A stretch of DNA of 64,000 nucleotides from Madurella fahalii. Taxonomy: Eukaryota > Ascomycota > Sordariomycetes > Sordariales. The position numbers and the translations under genes are program-made. The stretch is taken from NCBI GenBank assembly GCA_029876055.1, contig CM056880.1:1240001-1304000 (forward strand), written 5' to 3'. The notes beneath the pieces are model-generated. The model was not told the DNA's origin. It saw nothing but the letters and a program-made list of their open reading frames with translations, and searched no databases. Positions 33,366-45,471 of this stretch are shown here, in pieces. Numbering within the stretch: the first letter of the stretch is position 1; each line of letters starts with the position of its first letter.

Positions 33366-36300
33366 TTACCGGTCTGTCTTGAATGTGGAAACCGACACCA
33401 CTTCGGCGTCCCGTTCATCCAGCGACCGGATCTCGCGAATCCGCGAGCGCTTCTCCTCCTCATTGCTCAAAGTGACGAAGAACCGTTTCCGAATCGTGGG
33501 GAAACTTAGGCTGCCGTGCACTTTGAGCTCCACCCTGTCGCAGAGCGCACGCCGTTGAGCCATGACGAAGAACTTCTAGTTCATCTGCTGCAAGTAATAC
33601 AAAAACTCCCGTGCCGAAAATCGACTTTGCCATTTGTACCGTAGCGTGGGGGAAGACGACCGATGTCTCGAGCAAGGGAAGTGTGTTCTTCCAGCCCAGC
33701 TCCGAACCAACACATTTGACCAGCTCGGTTTCTAAGCAATTCCGTGACATGTAGGCGAAGGTAGCGCTGTCTTGGGAATCGGCGAGGAACCCCGCCCACG
33801 AATTCTCCTTCTCGCAGGGGATGTGAATACACCCGCCCAGGTCGTCTTTGTGCGGCCATGCCACGACCAGTCTCTTTCCCTCGTGGTCGAGTCCGGTTGG
33901 CTGGAGGATTCTGAGGATGTTGCGGATCATGCACATGACGAGTTAATAGTGGTCGTCGCGGTGAGGTGTCTTCAGCCACTCAGAAACCTTCCAGTTGCGG
34001 AAATTGTCGATGATGTTGTGCTGCTCAGACAACTCCTCCCACAGCGCGTTGTCTCGCATCCTTGTCGACGCCTCGGTAAAGATGGGAAATAGATCCACCA
34101 TCTAAGGTCTCAAAGGTCAGCGTCTCCTCGAGTAACTATGACGTATTCTTCCCTGAAATATAGCAGATAGCCTAGTAAGGGGCAAAGGTTCTAAATGGCG
34201 AGATGACAGGAGGGACCCGCGACTGTACAGAGAAGGGACGGTTTCCTGTAGAGACGTAACCGTGAAATTGCGTACCATATGCCTCAGCCGTACTCTGCGA
34301 GAGATTCCGGTACAAAAGCTGACCTCGACGCCGCAAAATCTCTCCAGGAAAGACACTAAGGTTTCGTCGCTGGGCAGGTTGAGCTTGCTATTTTTCAGCA
34401 TGCAGCCCGGGAATTTGCGCCATTTCACATTCGCTTGAAGGATGACTATGTTTCCCCCTTGAAGGCCCAACTGCGTCTCATCTCGTTCCCAGTATTGAGC
34501 AGACGTGCCCAGAACGTTGAACGAGCGGCACGACTCCATCCGGCATTGCTGTTCATCTCGAGCACAATTTTGTTGACCACCACGGGCACACCGACCAAAA
34601 TCTTGCTCCTGGGACAAAATGGTCTCAACAGCGCCAATTCTGTTGTGATGATCGGCGCCCAGTGGAACTTGTCGTCGTGGTTGCTAAAGGAATAAATTAA
34701 TCCACCGCCGACGACGATTGCCGATGGTTGGGTTGTCCCATGGGCCACCACGAAGTGACCCGGCCCCCAGGTATCAACGATGTCCTCAGCGTTAGCCAGA
34801 AGATCGAGAGGGCGTAGATCATCTACATCCGTCATCGTCAGTCCGTATTCAAAGGCAAGAACTGGCCCTTGGAGCCTGTTACCCAGGCAGGTGAGGCTGT
34901 AAAGATCTCCATTGATGGCCCCATATCTGGTTGCTGAGTGAAGACCTAAGCCCCATAGTTCAATCCACCGAAGTGGAGTGTCGAGGAAGAACGGCTGGAG
35001 ATCGCCGACATGTTCTTGGCCGTAGGAAAGAAATGCAGTGCAAAGAAGCTGGGTAGCCAAGGAGCAAAGGTGCAAACATATTTGCTGTGCAACTCGGCGC
35101 CGTTCCGGCGGTCACCTTCCAAATGTGTAAGTGGCGATAAAATTGCTGACAGCGCGGATTTGATGCTTAGCACGTCTTCATGCCTAGGGCCTCGAAACTG
35201 ATTGATCCTCAGTCTTTCCAGCAAGTCGTGCCCCAGTTTGAACTGGATTCTGCTCATTTCGATCATAGCCACACCCCGCTTGGTGGGTCGGTGGAGGACA
35301 GTGAAAGAATCGCAGCATAGACCAGCGCTCTGGATATGAGCAACAGCTGAGCAGAAGGAGTGAAGAGCATCTATTACCCTCTGGAACAGGGATGAGGTGA
35401 AAATGCCGACGTTCCCGGTTTCCGCCTGCAACGTATACGAGACCGAGGCGACCGTATTGCCTTCTCGAAATTGTACAGAGCCGTTCCAGGTAGACTTGTC
35501 TCCCGACCTGGGGAAGATACCTGCCAACCCACACAACTCGTGCAGCGGTCTGTCGGCGGGCGGTGGTGTTAGGATGCCTTCCGCTGTCGGGCTTGTATCT
35601 CCTTGGTGCTCGCACAAAAGCTGGTGCACGCAGCCCGGGATATGAAGGCCGTCTCGGAACTCGGTCCGTGGCATTCGCTCAGAGTTGAAAAACATCTGCT
35701 CTGGCTCTAGAATGATTCAGGAGGCATCGTTTGCCTGGTCTACGAGGATATTCGCAATGTCGCTGAGTTTGCAGCCGACGTCACGAAGCTCCGGGATCCA
35801 CAGGTATTCCCCTTGAGCTACCTCATCAAAATGACATTTAACAAAACTCTTGACTGCCTTCCGATTCTCCGTTGCAAGGGCTGCATCAATGGACGTGGGC
35901 GGGTTGACCATGACGTCAAGGTTGGACTTGAATTTGTCGAATGGTACTGATTCCGTCATGAGTGAAAGGGCGCTCTGGAGCTCGTTCCCTTTGTCGCCAT
36001 CTGTCGCTTCTTGTTCTTTCCCTTTCCCTCGTCTTCTTCTTCTTTGTCTTCTTTGTCCTCAGACGCAACTGGAGATGGGACGAATACTGCAGGCAGGTTA
36101 GAAGCAGCTTCAATCTCTCCCCTTCTCGCAAGAATCTGATCGCCAGTAGTGTTCAGCCCGGTGTGGTCTTTCTGAAGACTGTCTGGTTGCTCGTGAAACT
36201 GTTCCCAAAGCCGGTGTGAAACCTGTTCTCGCTGCTGGCGCTGAGATAAGAATCGAATTGGCCGACTAAAAGAAGCATTCAAAGAATCCTTCCGCAGATC

Positions 36301-36585
36301 ATTCAAAAGTCTCCGGAGAAGACTATCGTGTTTGCAGATGAAACTGTCTCTGCTGAAACTCAGGATTGCGCACAAGTGTGTCTGCTGGATGCTCGCGAGC
36401 ATCGGTAAGCGAGGAATAGTTGTGGAGGATTCCAAGGAAATTTTGGATATTATCGAGGAGCTTTCGGGGTAATCTGACTCGGTATCAGATTCCTCGGGCA
36501 TTCGCAAGTTCTCTCTATCCTTCTGGCTCTGTGCCTCGATCTTTTTTAGGGCGTGTCTAACCCCCGCTAATGTGCATTGGTCCAT
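33366..36585 (-). pseudogene. Decayed large conserved fungal protein gene (function unknown)
   Basis: Collinear coding remnants run down the minus strand in several frames. The N-terminal part (36585-35956) is a charged region. The next block (35959-34946) holds DIANILVDQANDAS, then an in-frame TGA at 35717-35719, then IILEPEQMF in the same frame. A frame change near 35085 leads into LHLCSLATQLL and DVDDLRPLDLL...DTWGPGHFVV. Another near 34545 leads to QLGLQGGNIVILQ. A further in-frame TAA lies at 33943-33945 before LVMCMIRNILRILQP. I recall related large fungal hypothetical proteins with a DSPWI-type tryptophan at the first stop, which would make that TGA a TGG-to-TGA change. Some frame changes could be introns, but two nonsense codons in conserved blocks argue for a pseudogene. 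The function of the family is unknown to me. Confidence 0.7.
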
Positions 36586-37160
36586 GAGAGAGGCTAGGTA
36601 GAGGACAACAAGGAGGATCTGCAGAAAATCAGTGATAGCTCATCGACACAACAATATGGAGAAAGCAGCCGTCATTCAAAAACCAAGGGCTCGGTACTCG
36701 CCATCCAAAAGAGTCAAGATACCGCAGCCTGGAAAAACCAACCTCGTGTCCAAACACCCCGCGCAAGAATGCGCCCTGAGGAAAAGGGCCGGCTTCCGGC
36801 CTCCATACATCACGACCCCCGGAGCCCCCCCCTGAAACGGCCCAATAAACCAATATCACCAATAAGCACTCAGTAAGAGCCGCAATAAAGAGAGCCCGAT
36901 TATGGCTTGGCGAATTGGAGTGCTAGTGACCGGCCAATGCCTGCCAGACTACTAATAAAGACATCACTGGTCACGTCGCTTCCACAATTTGAAGGCCTTG
37001 CAAGAAGAACCTTCCGATATCGTGGAAGCAAAGTTGCACCCGCTGATATCGTATCATTCACGTGGGCCAGTCGAAGCAGCTCGGACAGTAGAACGACATG
37101 TCCTATCCAAAATCCGTGGCCACGTACCGCCGCGCCGTATATCGTCCAGGTTCGTGTTGG
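36586..37160. other. Intergenic stretch
   Basis: No gene or repeat is recognised between the decayed gene and the membrane protein gene. Confidence 0.4.
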
Positions 37161-38560
37161 CTAGATGATCACTGCCCTCTGGGTGCCGCACCTGAGCTTC
37201 ACTTTGTTGGCTAGTATGTCGATCAGAGTCCGCATTCGAATAACGCGGCAGATCCGGTTGTCACGCTGGTGTTTGCTGCTGGTGATGAACTCCAGATCCT
37301 CTGATAGCATCTTGTGTAATCACCAATCAGCATCGTATTTTTCCAGAAGGACAATTGACTTCATTCAAACATACCCCAGCAGATAGAAAAACCTTCCTCG
37401 AAAAGAGGAAGCCAAATCAAAACAGCAAGGACCTGGCCATACCCCCACTGGGAGTCCTGATATGCGTCTCCTGTTGCTTGCTGAAGGACGAGCCGCATCA
37501 CTTGTAGGTACAGCAACAAGATGACACAGGTTATGCTCAGAAGGCACACTGCAGGGATAAACAAGACACAGCCGGCAAATCTGCAAGGGCGCATATGAAG
37601 CCGCCGACACAAGCCAACCCATTGACTTCTGATCAAGCGCCACAGCACCATCATTACCCCGTGAAAAAAGTATAACAGCAAGAAACCGATAACGGGGACC
37701 ACGATGACAAGTGACGAGAATAAGATCATATAAAATCGGATTCCATGGCCCTGGAGCGGCCCACCCCTAACGCTAAATTGCGCGGCCGGATAGTCCCTCT
37801 TCCGTTCACACAAGCTGGTAAGTTCCCTTAAAACCTGCGACCCTGAGCTTGGATATTTTTGGATGCATTTAATAGCGATGAAACAAACCAACACAACATT
37901 AAAGTAGAAGCGGGTAAACGTCGATTTCCACGATTTGGGCCCACTTGGATCAGCTAGTATGAAATGCCGCCTGGTCACTGAACTAGCCTTAGAAATACAC
38001 AACTGATACGTGGCCAACACATCAGCAAACTCGAGCTCTGCGACGGGCGAGAGCTGAGTGGCAAGCCGGACGACCAATGCGAGCATGATGGAGACTCTGA
38101 CGAGCAAGTTTATCTGGTGATGGCGTGCTGCTAGCCGCATCAGGCCTGTGACCCATGGACTTTGGTTTCGGAAGGCCACGGCGTCCAGCGAGAAGAAAAA
38201 GTCCCTCATGTCGTGGAGTCGGGCGTCGCGGATGAACAAGCCAGAGGCCAAAACGGGCCCGAGGAGGATGGTTGCGACACCTTGGATGAGGTACGAGATC
38301 ATGGTCCCGATGCCGGATATATCGGGGTTTCCCGTCCCATATACCAGAAGGCACACCGAGTCGCAGGTCGTGACGAGGAGAGATATGTTGTAATCTTGCC
38401 CGCTACTCTCCACGTGATTGATCAAAGAGCTGCGATCGTGGAAGACACAATGGTCTTGGGTTTCTCCAGGAGGGAGGGGAGGCTGATCGCCCAGCTGAGC
38501 CATGCAAACAGCGATGAACGGGAGTATAGGAAGCCATTGGAAGAGTTTGAACGCTTGCAT
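37161..38560 (-). CDS. Polytopic membrane protein with C-terminal GQVxAVxIWxP motif (unknown function)
   Basis: Main exon 38560-37375 starts at an ATG giving a 22-residue signal peptide (ending VCMAQ). At least six further hydrophobic segments follow a lumenal Cys-containing region (DHCVFHD, TTCDSVCLLVYG). The first exon ends just after WGYGQVLAVLIWLPLFEEGF. A GTATGT donor at 37374 and a probable acceptor at 37301 lead to a charged tail exon (37300-37161), giving ~441 residues; another acceptor at 37311 would give a shorter tail. The same GQV-AV-IWxP signature, followed likewise by an intron and a polar tail, is in the protein encoded at 45.5-47.4 kb. I do not recognise the family or its function. 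Cysteine-rich exterior plus multiple spans would suit a surface sensor or transporter, but this is a guess. Confidence 0.72.
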
Positions 38561-40060
38561 TTTCTCTGTACATGAATTTGTGGTAAACTGAAGAAAGAAT
38601 ACAGAAATGAAAAGTACTTTTCTTTTTAAACGCAATACGTTTATTGACGGTTATATGTGGCCGGACTTTGTTCGTGTGTGGGAGGGGCGGTAGAAGTACC
38701 TAGGGAGTTTATGACGCCATTTTGCAGTTGATAATTATGTGAGGGATACCATTGGACATGCCTGAATTCCCTCGGGATTTGCGTCCAGTTGGGCAATGCC
38801 ACCTTGAATAATGCTAAGCAGGTACCTTGGGATCGTGCTGCACGGCTAGGCACCAGTATCGCAGTATTAGTTTCGCTTGGTCATGGTGGGGTGTCACAAG
38901 CCTTGCTGCCACGTTACCGTCGCAGCACAAGCGTTCGACACGAGATATAAATCTCCTAAACTCGAAGCCTAGTACTAGCTAGCGACTAGACTCCAGAAGG
39001 CCAGGGGCAAGGATGGGGACGGCGATACAGTACCTCTAGCTCACTCAGCTCACCCAGCTCTCCCGTCACGTTACCTCAGCTCACACCTAGCGAGCCCATA
39101 CCGTCGGAGCTTACCTTCTAGGTACTTTGATTCACTTGTTTGTCTGGATGAGCCGTAGCCCGAACACAAATATTACGGAATGACGAATCTGTCATTCCGT
39201 TGAGGGCAAGTTTTGTGTGGAAATGGTTGACAGAATTGATCCAGCCTTCCTCTGTCTCCCCATATAACTTTTGTCGTCACAGTCCGGAGTTTTGCAGTCC
39301 ACTTCGCTCTGTGACGTGGTTAGGGGTGTGGTCCGCCGGCCAGGGTGGGTAGATTGCTCCTTGATGGCCCACTGAAGAGGGGTTGGGTGTTCTAGATGGA
39401 TTGCAGACTTCGATCATTCTGCCTTTCCACGACCGAGAGGCACGACGAGCAGTATAAGGGTAACAAAAAGGGGCAATGAATGTCTTCTTACTTGACATTA
39501 AGTGTGGAATGGTATCACAGCCGCGGCATATTGTACAATGAACTCACGATCGCTTAGGGGCCGTTCTGGACCGTATTAGACACTAAGTGCATTAGGTAAC
39601 GTTTAGATGACAAAACTTGTATCATATCCAGCAGGTGGCACGCACTTGCTCGTGGCGAGGCCGCCAAAAGGACAAGTCCTTTGGCGCTATATGAGCATCT
39701 CCAGTCAGCGACACTGTCCCTGGCAACCGCAGGCATCTAAGTGCATCAAGAACACGGCTTGAGTCTCCTACAATGAAAGCTCCACGTCAGTCTTGCCTAA
39801 CGACAACACTCAATTACCACCTGGCCAAGGCTTATCTCCAGATGGTTATATCCCGTATCCCGCCTTACCCGCAAAAGGGGTTAACTCAGCCAAGGGGTGG
39901 AGATTAGCCCCGTTTAGGCTGAATATGGCTCAGCAACCGTTGTGTTTTGCACTGCCGTACCATAATTGGGCGTCAAAATTGACAACCCGGTTTCCGGGAC
40001 ATATCTCCCCTTACATACGTTCGACTTTGACTATACAGTTTCTCAGTTGCGTCTACCGTC
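38561..40060. other. 1.5-kb intergenic stretch with a perfect inverted repeat
   Basis: No gene is supported. The region contains repeated AGCTCAC-like words near 39038-39100 and a perfect 10-bp inverted repeat at 39175-39200, listed separately. It should include the divergent promoters of the membrane protein and the carboxylesterase. Confidence 0.45.
39175..39200. repeat. Perfect 10-bp inverted repeat, 6-nt loop
   Basis: ACGGAATGAC, then the spacer GAATCT, then GTCATTCCGT. The arms are exactly complementary. It sits in the divergent spacer between two genes. It could be a binding site for a dimeric regulator or a small hairpin; no transposon ends are visible around it. Confidence 0.6.
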
Positions 40061-41776
40061 ATGGCTCTGCGACAAGTTCTCTTTACACGGGTCTTAGTCC
40101 TGTTCCTGCTTGTTTCCACCGGTGCACTAGGGATCACACACACCGCCTCTCTCGATTACGGGATATTCGAGGGCTCTTACAACTCGCAATATAATATCTC
40201 ATATTGGCAGAAGATCCCGTTCGCTGCTCCACCGGTGGGAGCGGGGAGATTCCGCGCACCCCAGCCACCCCAGCCCGTTGAAGGGGTTTACAACTCTACT
40301 CAACCGTTCAGCGCATGTCCGTCACGGGATGTAAGTGTACCGAAGGCCTGCGGAATCTGCTCGTCTCGTTTTCTAATCCCATTTCTAGACTGGGTCAGAG
40401 GACTGCCTGTACCTTGGTCTTTACTCTAGACCCTGGGCAGTTGGCCAAGCACTGAAACCTGTTGTGGTCAATTTTCATGGTGGTGGATTTGTCTACGGTG
40501 GCGCCTCGCTTTCCATGCCGCCCTCATGTTTCCCGGTCTTGAATGTTTCCGAGTCAACTGATATCCTTTTCGTGCACCCAAACTACAGGATCAATGTCTT
40601 CGGGTTTCTGCCGGGTAAGGAAATTGCCAGGGATCCGGAATCGGATCTCAATGTTGGGCTACTAGACCAGGAAGCCGCACTGAAGTGGGTGAAGAAATAC
40701 ATCGCGCACTTTGGTGGTGATCCAGATGCCGTCAGCATTTGGGGGCAGTCGGCAGGAGCCGGTTCAGTCCTTGCGCAGATGATCAGTCACAAACACAACC
40801 CGCCCCTATTCAACAGAGCACTGCTTTCAAGTCCGTATTGGCCCAAAACATACCAATACGACAGTCCGGAGGCGCAGGACCTGTACGACAGGATGGTAAA
40901 CCTTACCGGATGTGCTGGCCCCGAGAGCCTTGCGTGTCTCAGAAATGCATCTCTTACGACTCTCCAGGCCGCCAACACGATAATCATTGGCAGCCACACG
41001 TACACTTCATCACAGTATGCCTGGGCGCCCGTCATCGATAAGACGTTCTTGCCAAAACCTCTTTCTGCACTTACACCGGCTGATGTCAAGGAGCAAGTCG
41101 CGTTTGGCATGTACAATACACGGGAAGGCGACTACTTCATGCCCCCCGGCCTACGTGAGCCGACAAGCTCTGCAACCCCACCGTTCAACAACAGCGAGGC
41201 GTCTCTGGATGTATGGCTAAGGAGTTACATGCCAAACTTTGACCAGGAAGACATAGAAGCCGTTAAACGTCTCTATCCCGTCAAGGGAAGCACCGAAAGA
41301 CTTCTATATAACGACACCTTCACACGAGCCGGTCTCATTTACAGAGACAGTGTATTGGCCTGCCCTGCCTTCTGGGCGGTTGGACTCGTGGATGATTCAG
41401 GACACGGGTGGATTGGGGAGTATAGCATTCCGCCTTCCAATCATGCTTCTGATACCGCCTGGGTATGTATTTTCCTTGGTTTCTGAGAAATCCGGCGTAT
41501 CGTCCACTAATGGCAGATCAGTGGTATCTGCCCAACCAAGTTCAGCAATCGGACCCGCTTCATTATTATGGCTTTACTGGGGCTATCGCCTCGTTCTTGA
41601 TGAGCGGAGATCCGAATGAACTCAAGTTGACTGACGCATCCGCCCGCGGCGTGCCCCCGTTTCAATCCGGCCGAGAGTTTGTCGTGACACTCGATTCTTT
41701 CGATCAGGTCGAGTACACAAAGCTGAAAGAGCGCTGCGGTTTCTGGAAACGCATGGCCCCAAGAATTCCCATGTAG
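40061..41776 (+). CDS. Secreted type-B carboxylesterase/lipase
   Basis: Three exons: 40061-40330, 40389-41462 and 41522-41776, 532 residues. A signal peptide covers residues 1-24. The carboxylesterase fold is clear: EDCLYL motif near residue 94, oxyanion hole FHGGGF at ~119-124, nucleophile elbow GQSAGAGS with Ser at ~211, and an acidic/His region later (SNHASDTAW). Several N-glycosylation sequons (NIS, NST, NVS, NLT, NAS) support secretion. The second intron uses an acceptor ATCAG at 41521, which keeps the frame into WYLPNQVQ. The family cleaves ester bonds of lipids or plant-derived esters outside the cell. The natural substrate cannot be deduced. Confidence 0.9.
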
Positions 41777-42049
41777 AAGCTGATAGAAGATGCAACTTCG
41801 AAACAAACGGAAGAATCATTTTCGAGGGCGCTCGAGGATGATGACATAATTAAGCCGTGGTTGGCCGTGATGGCTCCTGGTTTCAGTTTGCCCACGTGCC
41901 TGATGATGTAACGGCGTCGCGTAATTACCGCCAAAATTCCAGTAATCCCCGCAATCCCTTTTTCATTGCGGGGGGACTAAATCTTCTGGGACAAGGCATC
42001 AAAACATCGACCATCACCTGGATAACACTGTCGAATCCGATTTGGCACC

Positions 42050-42859
42050 ATGTCAGCGCAGGACTACTACAACCAAGCCCAAGGCTACGGCTACAGCAAT
42101 AGCGGACAGCAGAGTTACGATCCCAATCAAGCGCCGCCTCCAAACTACTATCAGCAGCAGGTTTGTTCCGCCCAGAGGCGTCTCCAGACACAAGGACCCC
42201 GTTCTTAGCTTACTCCGCCCTCTCTTGCGCAGAACAATCAAGGGCCCCCTCAGCAGCACCATCCCTACTCTTCCGCGCCACCCGGCAGCTCTTACAGTCA
42301 CCCGCAACACCAGCCATACGGTGGCTTTCCGCAGGGGAATCCGCCATATGCACCTCCTCCCCAGCAGCAGCAAGGCCCACATCACTTTCCCCAAACCCAG
42401 GGCCATGCACAGGGGCAATATCACCAGCCACAGCATCATGGACATCACGGCGGTCAGCCCATGGCTGGGCCAGCTCCTCCGACGCAAGCCGGATCCGGCC
42501 AACCGTCGGGCCTCCCCGCTGGCACGGGTCACGGTGGCGCTCTGGCAACGGCTACGGGAGTCCTTGGCAGCGTCCTTGGTGCAAAGGCAGAACATGGTTT
42601 CGGGCTGAAGTACGTTCTCTGAAAAATCCTCCTTTCGCCCCATAATTACAATCGAGCATTCGCCTGGCTTAGGCCAGCCGCGTACCGATGTAATGAGAGT
42701 ATTGACGTTGATGTTTGTCACAGGCCGAGCAAGGAGAAGAAGGATAAGAAACACAAGGATAAAAAGGAAAAGAAACCGAAGGGAGAAAAGAAGAACAAGC
42801 ACAAGAAGAAAAAGGATGGCTCTGACTCGAGTGATAGCTCAGGCAGTGACTCTGATTAG
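42050..42859 (+). CDS. Gln/His/Pro-rich protein with Gly/Ala-rich helix motif and lysine tail (unknown function)
   Basis: Three exons: 42050-42160, 42233-42609 and 42724-42859, 207 residues. The N-terminal two thirds are low complexity (YYNQAQGYGY, QQQQGPHHFPQ, QYHQPQHHGHHGG). A short ordered-looking segment follows, ALATATGVLGSVLGAKAEHG, with glycines spaced like a glycine zipper. The last 43 residues are almost all Lys plus acidic Ser/Asp (PSKEKKDKKHKDKKEKK then SDSSDSSGSDSD). Introns are 72 and 114 nt and in phase. The prion-like Gln/His region and basic tail suggest a condensate-forming or nucleic-acid-associated protein, but no family is recognised and this is inference. Confidence 0.72.
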
Positions 42860-43865
42860 GACCTTTGTCTTGCAAACACTCATCCCTAACCCTAAGCTGA
42901 GGATTCTTGATAGCGAGATAGCGAGGTTGTCAAGTTCACCGAGCGAGGAATCCTGTGTTGTCATTTGAAGTTTTGCATGTAGCAAACGAGACTTGGGTCG
43001 CAGGGTCTGCTTAACAGCGGCACGGTAGCTTTTTGCTGTTTCAGGCAAACTCAGGGTCCCTCAAAAGGTTTCAAAGGATGAGTAGGCACCCCGTTGATTG
43101 GTCGAGTCGGTAGTGCGGGGGATGTTAAGATGCGAGCGCAGCCCCGTTTGCAAACAGCGCGAAAATCTGGACCGGCCCACACGGACTTCACCCGCTAAGG
43201 TACTCAACACCGCCCATTAGTAGTACACTTTTATGGCGCGTCTCCGGGGCCTAACGACATTTTTTGCGAGGTGACAAGTGGTGCTCCAAACAAAGATGGG
43301 CGGGAATCACCAAACCGGCGTTTAAGGCTTGGCTTCCATTGGGCAGATGAAAGGGGCACCTCTCTTTAGCGCCAGCCGGCCCCTGTTTTGGGTCAGCGGC
43401 AAGAACGGACACAAATGCGGGGGGAGGCGGCGCTACCCAGGAGGTGGCTTACCCCGGAGGCGTCTATTGCTACCCTGTCGAACAAACAAGGCTTGGCCTA
43501 GCTCGAATGAGAGCTCTCGACACTCGGGTTGCTAGGGTCGTCACCAATTGCAGGAAGGCTTCCTGATACTCCAATTGCTCCGTATGCTCAGACACAAAAC
43601 ATCTAACAGGGGGCCGTCCTCTATTCCTCTGGATGAGTGTGTGTCGAGTTCCCGGGCCGTCTTCACCAAGTTAAATACGCCCTCTCCCCCAGTGTTTCTT
43701 GTTGCACTCAACATTTCCAAGTCAGACCTCTTCCCTTTGCTCATCATCTCAGCGTTTTCTTGCATTCTGTAATTCGAGCTGGTTCTCAGGCGACAGCGTC
43801 GACCTCAACTTTTCACTCTGCTTCAAACCCTCACACACCAACCCCCCCCCCCCAAAACATCCATC
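42860..43865. other. Intergenic stretch, promoter of the cupredoxin gene
   Basis: No gene is supported. A pure C run just upstream of the start codon (about 43842-43853) lies in the likely 5' leader of the cupredoxin gene. Confidence 0.45.
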
Positions 43866-44677
43866 ATGCAGCTCTCCAGGCTTTCTCCGGCTCTCTTGGC
43901 CCTGCTCCCTGTGGCGAGCGCTGCCTATTCGTATGGCGGTTCCGGAAGCGGTGCTTCGTCTGGTAGCCGTAATAGCGACTCCTCAAGCTCGTCGGGCTCT
44001 ACCACCTCGCCCGCTACGAACGTTACCATCATCAACGTGGGAGAGAATGGTCTGACCATGGAGCCAAACGACGTCGACGTCCCCGCCGGCAACGTTATCG
44101 AATTCCACTTCTTCACGGGTGCCCATTCCGTCGCTCAATCCGCTTTTGACAGCCCCTGCACTCCCCTCGACACCACGGACGCTCAAGGCTTCTTCAGCGG
44201 GTCCCAAAGAGTCGAATCGGGAGAGTCGTCCAACGTCTTCCGCGTGGTCAGCACCGGCAACCCGATGTGGTACTACTGCGCCACCGCGCGCCACTGCCAG
44301 AGCGGCATGGTGGGCGTCATCAACAAGCCGTAAGTGTCTAGCTGGCCCCTTTTGTCCCTTCCTTTTATTTTATTTTATTTTTCCCCCTTCCATCCTTTTT
44401 CTCCGTCCACCGATAAGTCTCTGACCAACCCTCCAGGGCAAACGGAGAAAGGACCATCGAGCAGTACGCCGCTGCTGCCGCGGAAGCCTCGGAGAATGTC
44501 CAGCCCGAGAGCATTCGTGGCGGAGAGGTTGCCGCGGCGGGCAGCGAGGTCACTACGCCGGGCTCGGGAACGCAACCGAACGATGACGAGGGCAACGCTG
44601 GTGTGAGCTCGCTCGGCAGCCTCAACCTTCCCATCTTTGCCTTGGCTGTCGCTGTTTCTGCGCTGATGGCGGCATGA
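43866..44677 (+). CDS. GPI-anchored cupredoxin-like extracellular protein
   Basis: Two exons, 43866-44329 and 44437-44677, 234 residues, joined by a 107-nt GTAAGT...CCAG intron. Residues 1-19 are a signal peptide, followed by a Ser/Gly-rich linker. One cupredoxin domain (~50-155) contains the candidate copper ligands GAHSV (His), then WYYCATARHCQSGMVG (Cys, His, Met). The C-terminus is Ser/Gly/Thr-rich with a terminal hydrophobic run (LPIFALAVAVSALMAA), a GPI-anchor signal. Such extracellular serine-rich cupredoxins are common at ascomycete cell surfaces; a redox or wall role is usually assumed but rarely shown. The gene appears intact. Confidence 0.87.
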
Positions 44678-45471
44678 GCTGGGTGACACGAAAGTACTAG
44701 TATCGCTAGCACACTGGTGAAGCACTTCCGTTGTGATGTTGTATCTTTGGGTTGTCGGATCAGGGTGAACTAGATGTTGGTGATAGGGTTAGGAGTTTTG
44801 CTTATTTTATTTACCCCTGGCTTTTAAAAGCTGGCCTATCCGCGTTGTACATCAGATATATTCAAAATCTATCATTTCAGAGTTGATCCACGTAACGGAA
44901 CACTCGAGCGCGTCTTTTTCATGATATTGGCTCTAACTTGACTGGCCGTGGTTTCTCAAATGAGAATCCCCGGATTCGCAACGGCTCCAATTACGTTTGT
45001 TGCCCTACGTCGCTAGAGTACCTGGGCAAGACAATCTTTCATATGTCGCTTGCTCCTCGTTTTAGAGGGTGCTGAGCAGTGACCACATCCACGGCGAGTT
45101 TTATCCGCGAAGCTTGTTATCACCGCAGCATTTACGCAAGCCGCCGTTGTGACAAAGAGTATTCCCTTCTCCTGCCGCGGATCCAATCTGCCACTCCAGG
45201 TCACCCGAGTTCCCCCGTCATTCTACCTCCATCACAGGCGACCCCCAGAATACCCAACGGCCATCCCGCGCACCATCGCAATCACGCAACCCACCATCAG
45301 CTTTGACGTCGAGTGAGTCAGAAACAACCTCTTCAACAGGAGCACAACAAATATTATCTTGCCGGATCCCGTTCACCCGGCGATCGAGACACACAACCTC
45401 CATTGGCATTTCTGGGAGGCCTTAGCGATACCCGTCAACCCCTAGAACGAGGTCAGATCTTTTGGCGTCTT
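44678..45471. other. Convergent 3' intergenic stretch
   Basis: It lies between the 3' ends of the cupredoxin and membrane protein genes. No gene or repeat is recognised. Confidence 0.45.
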
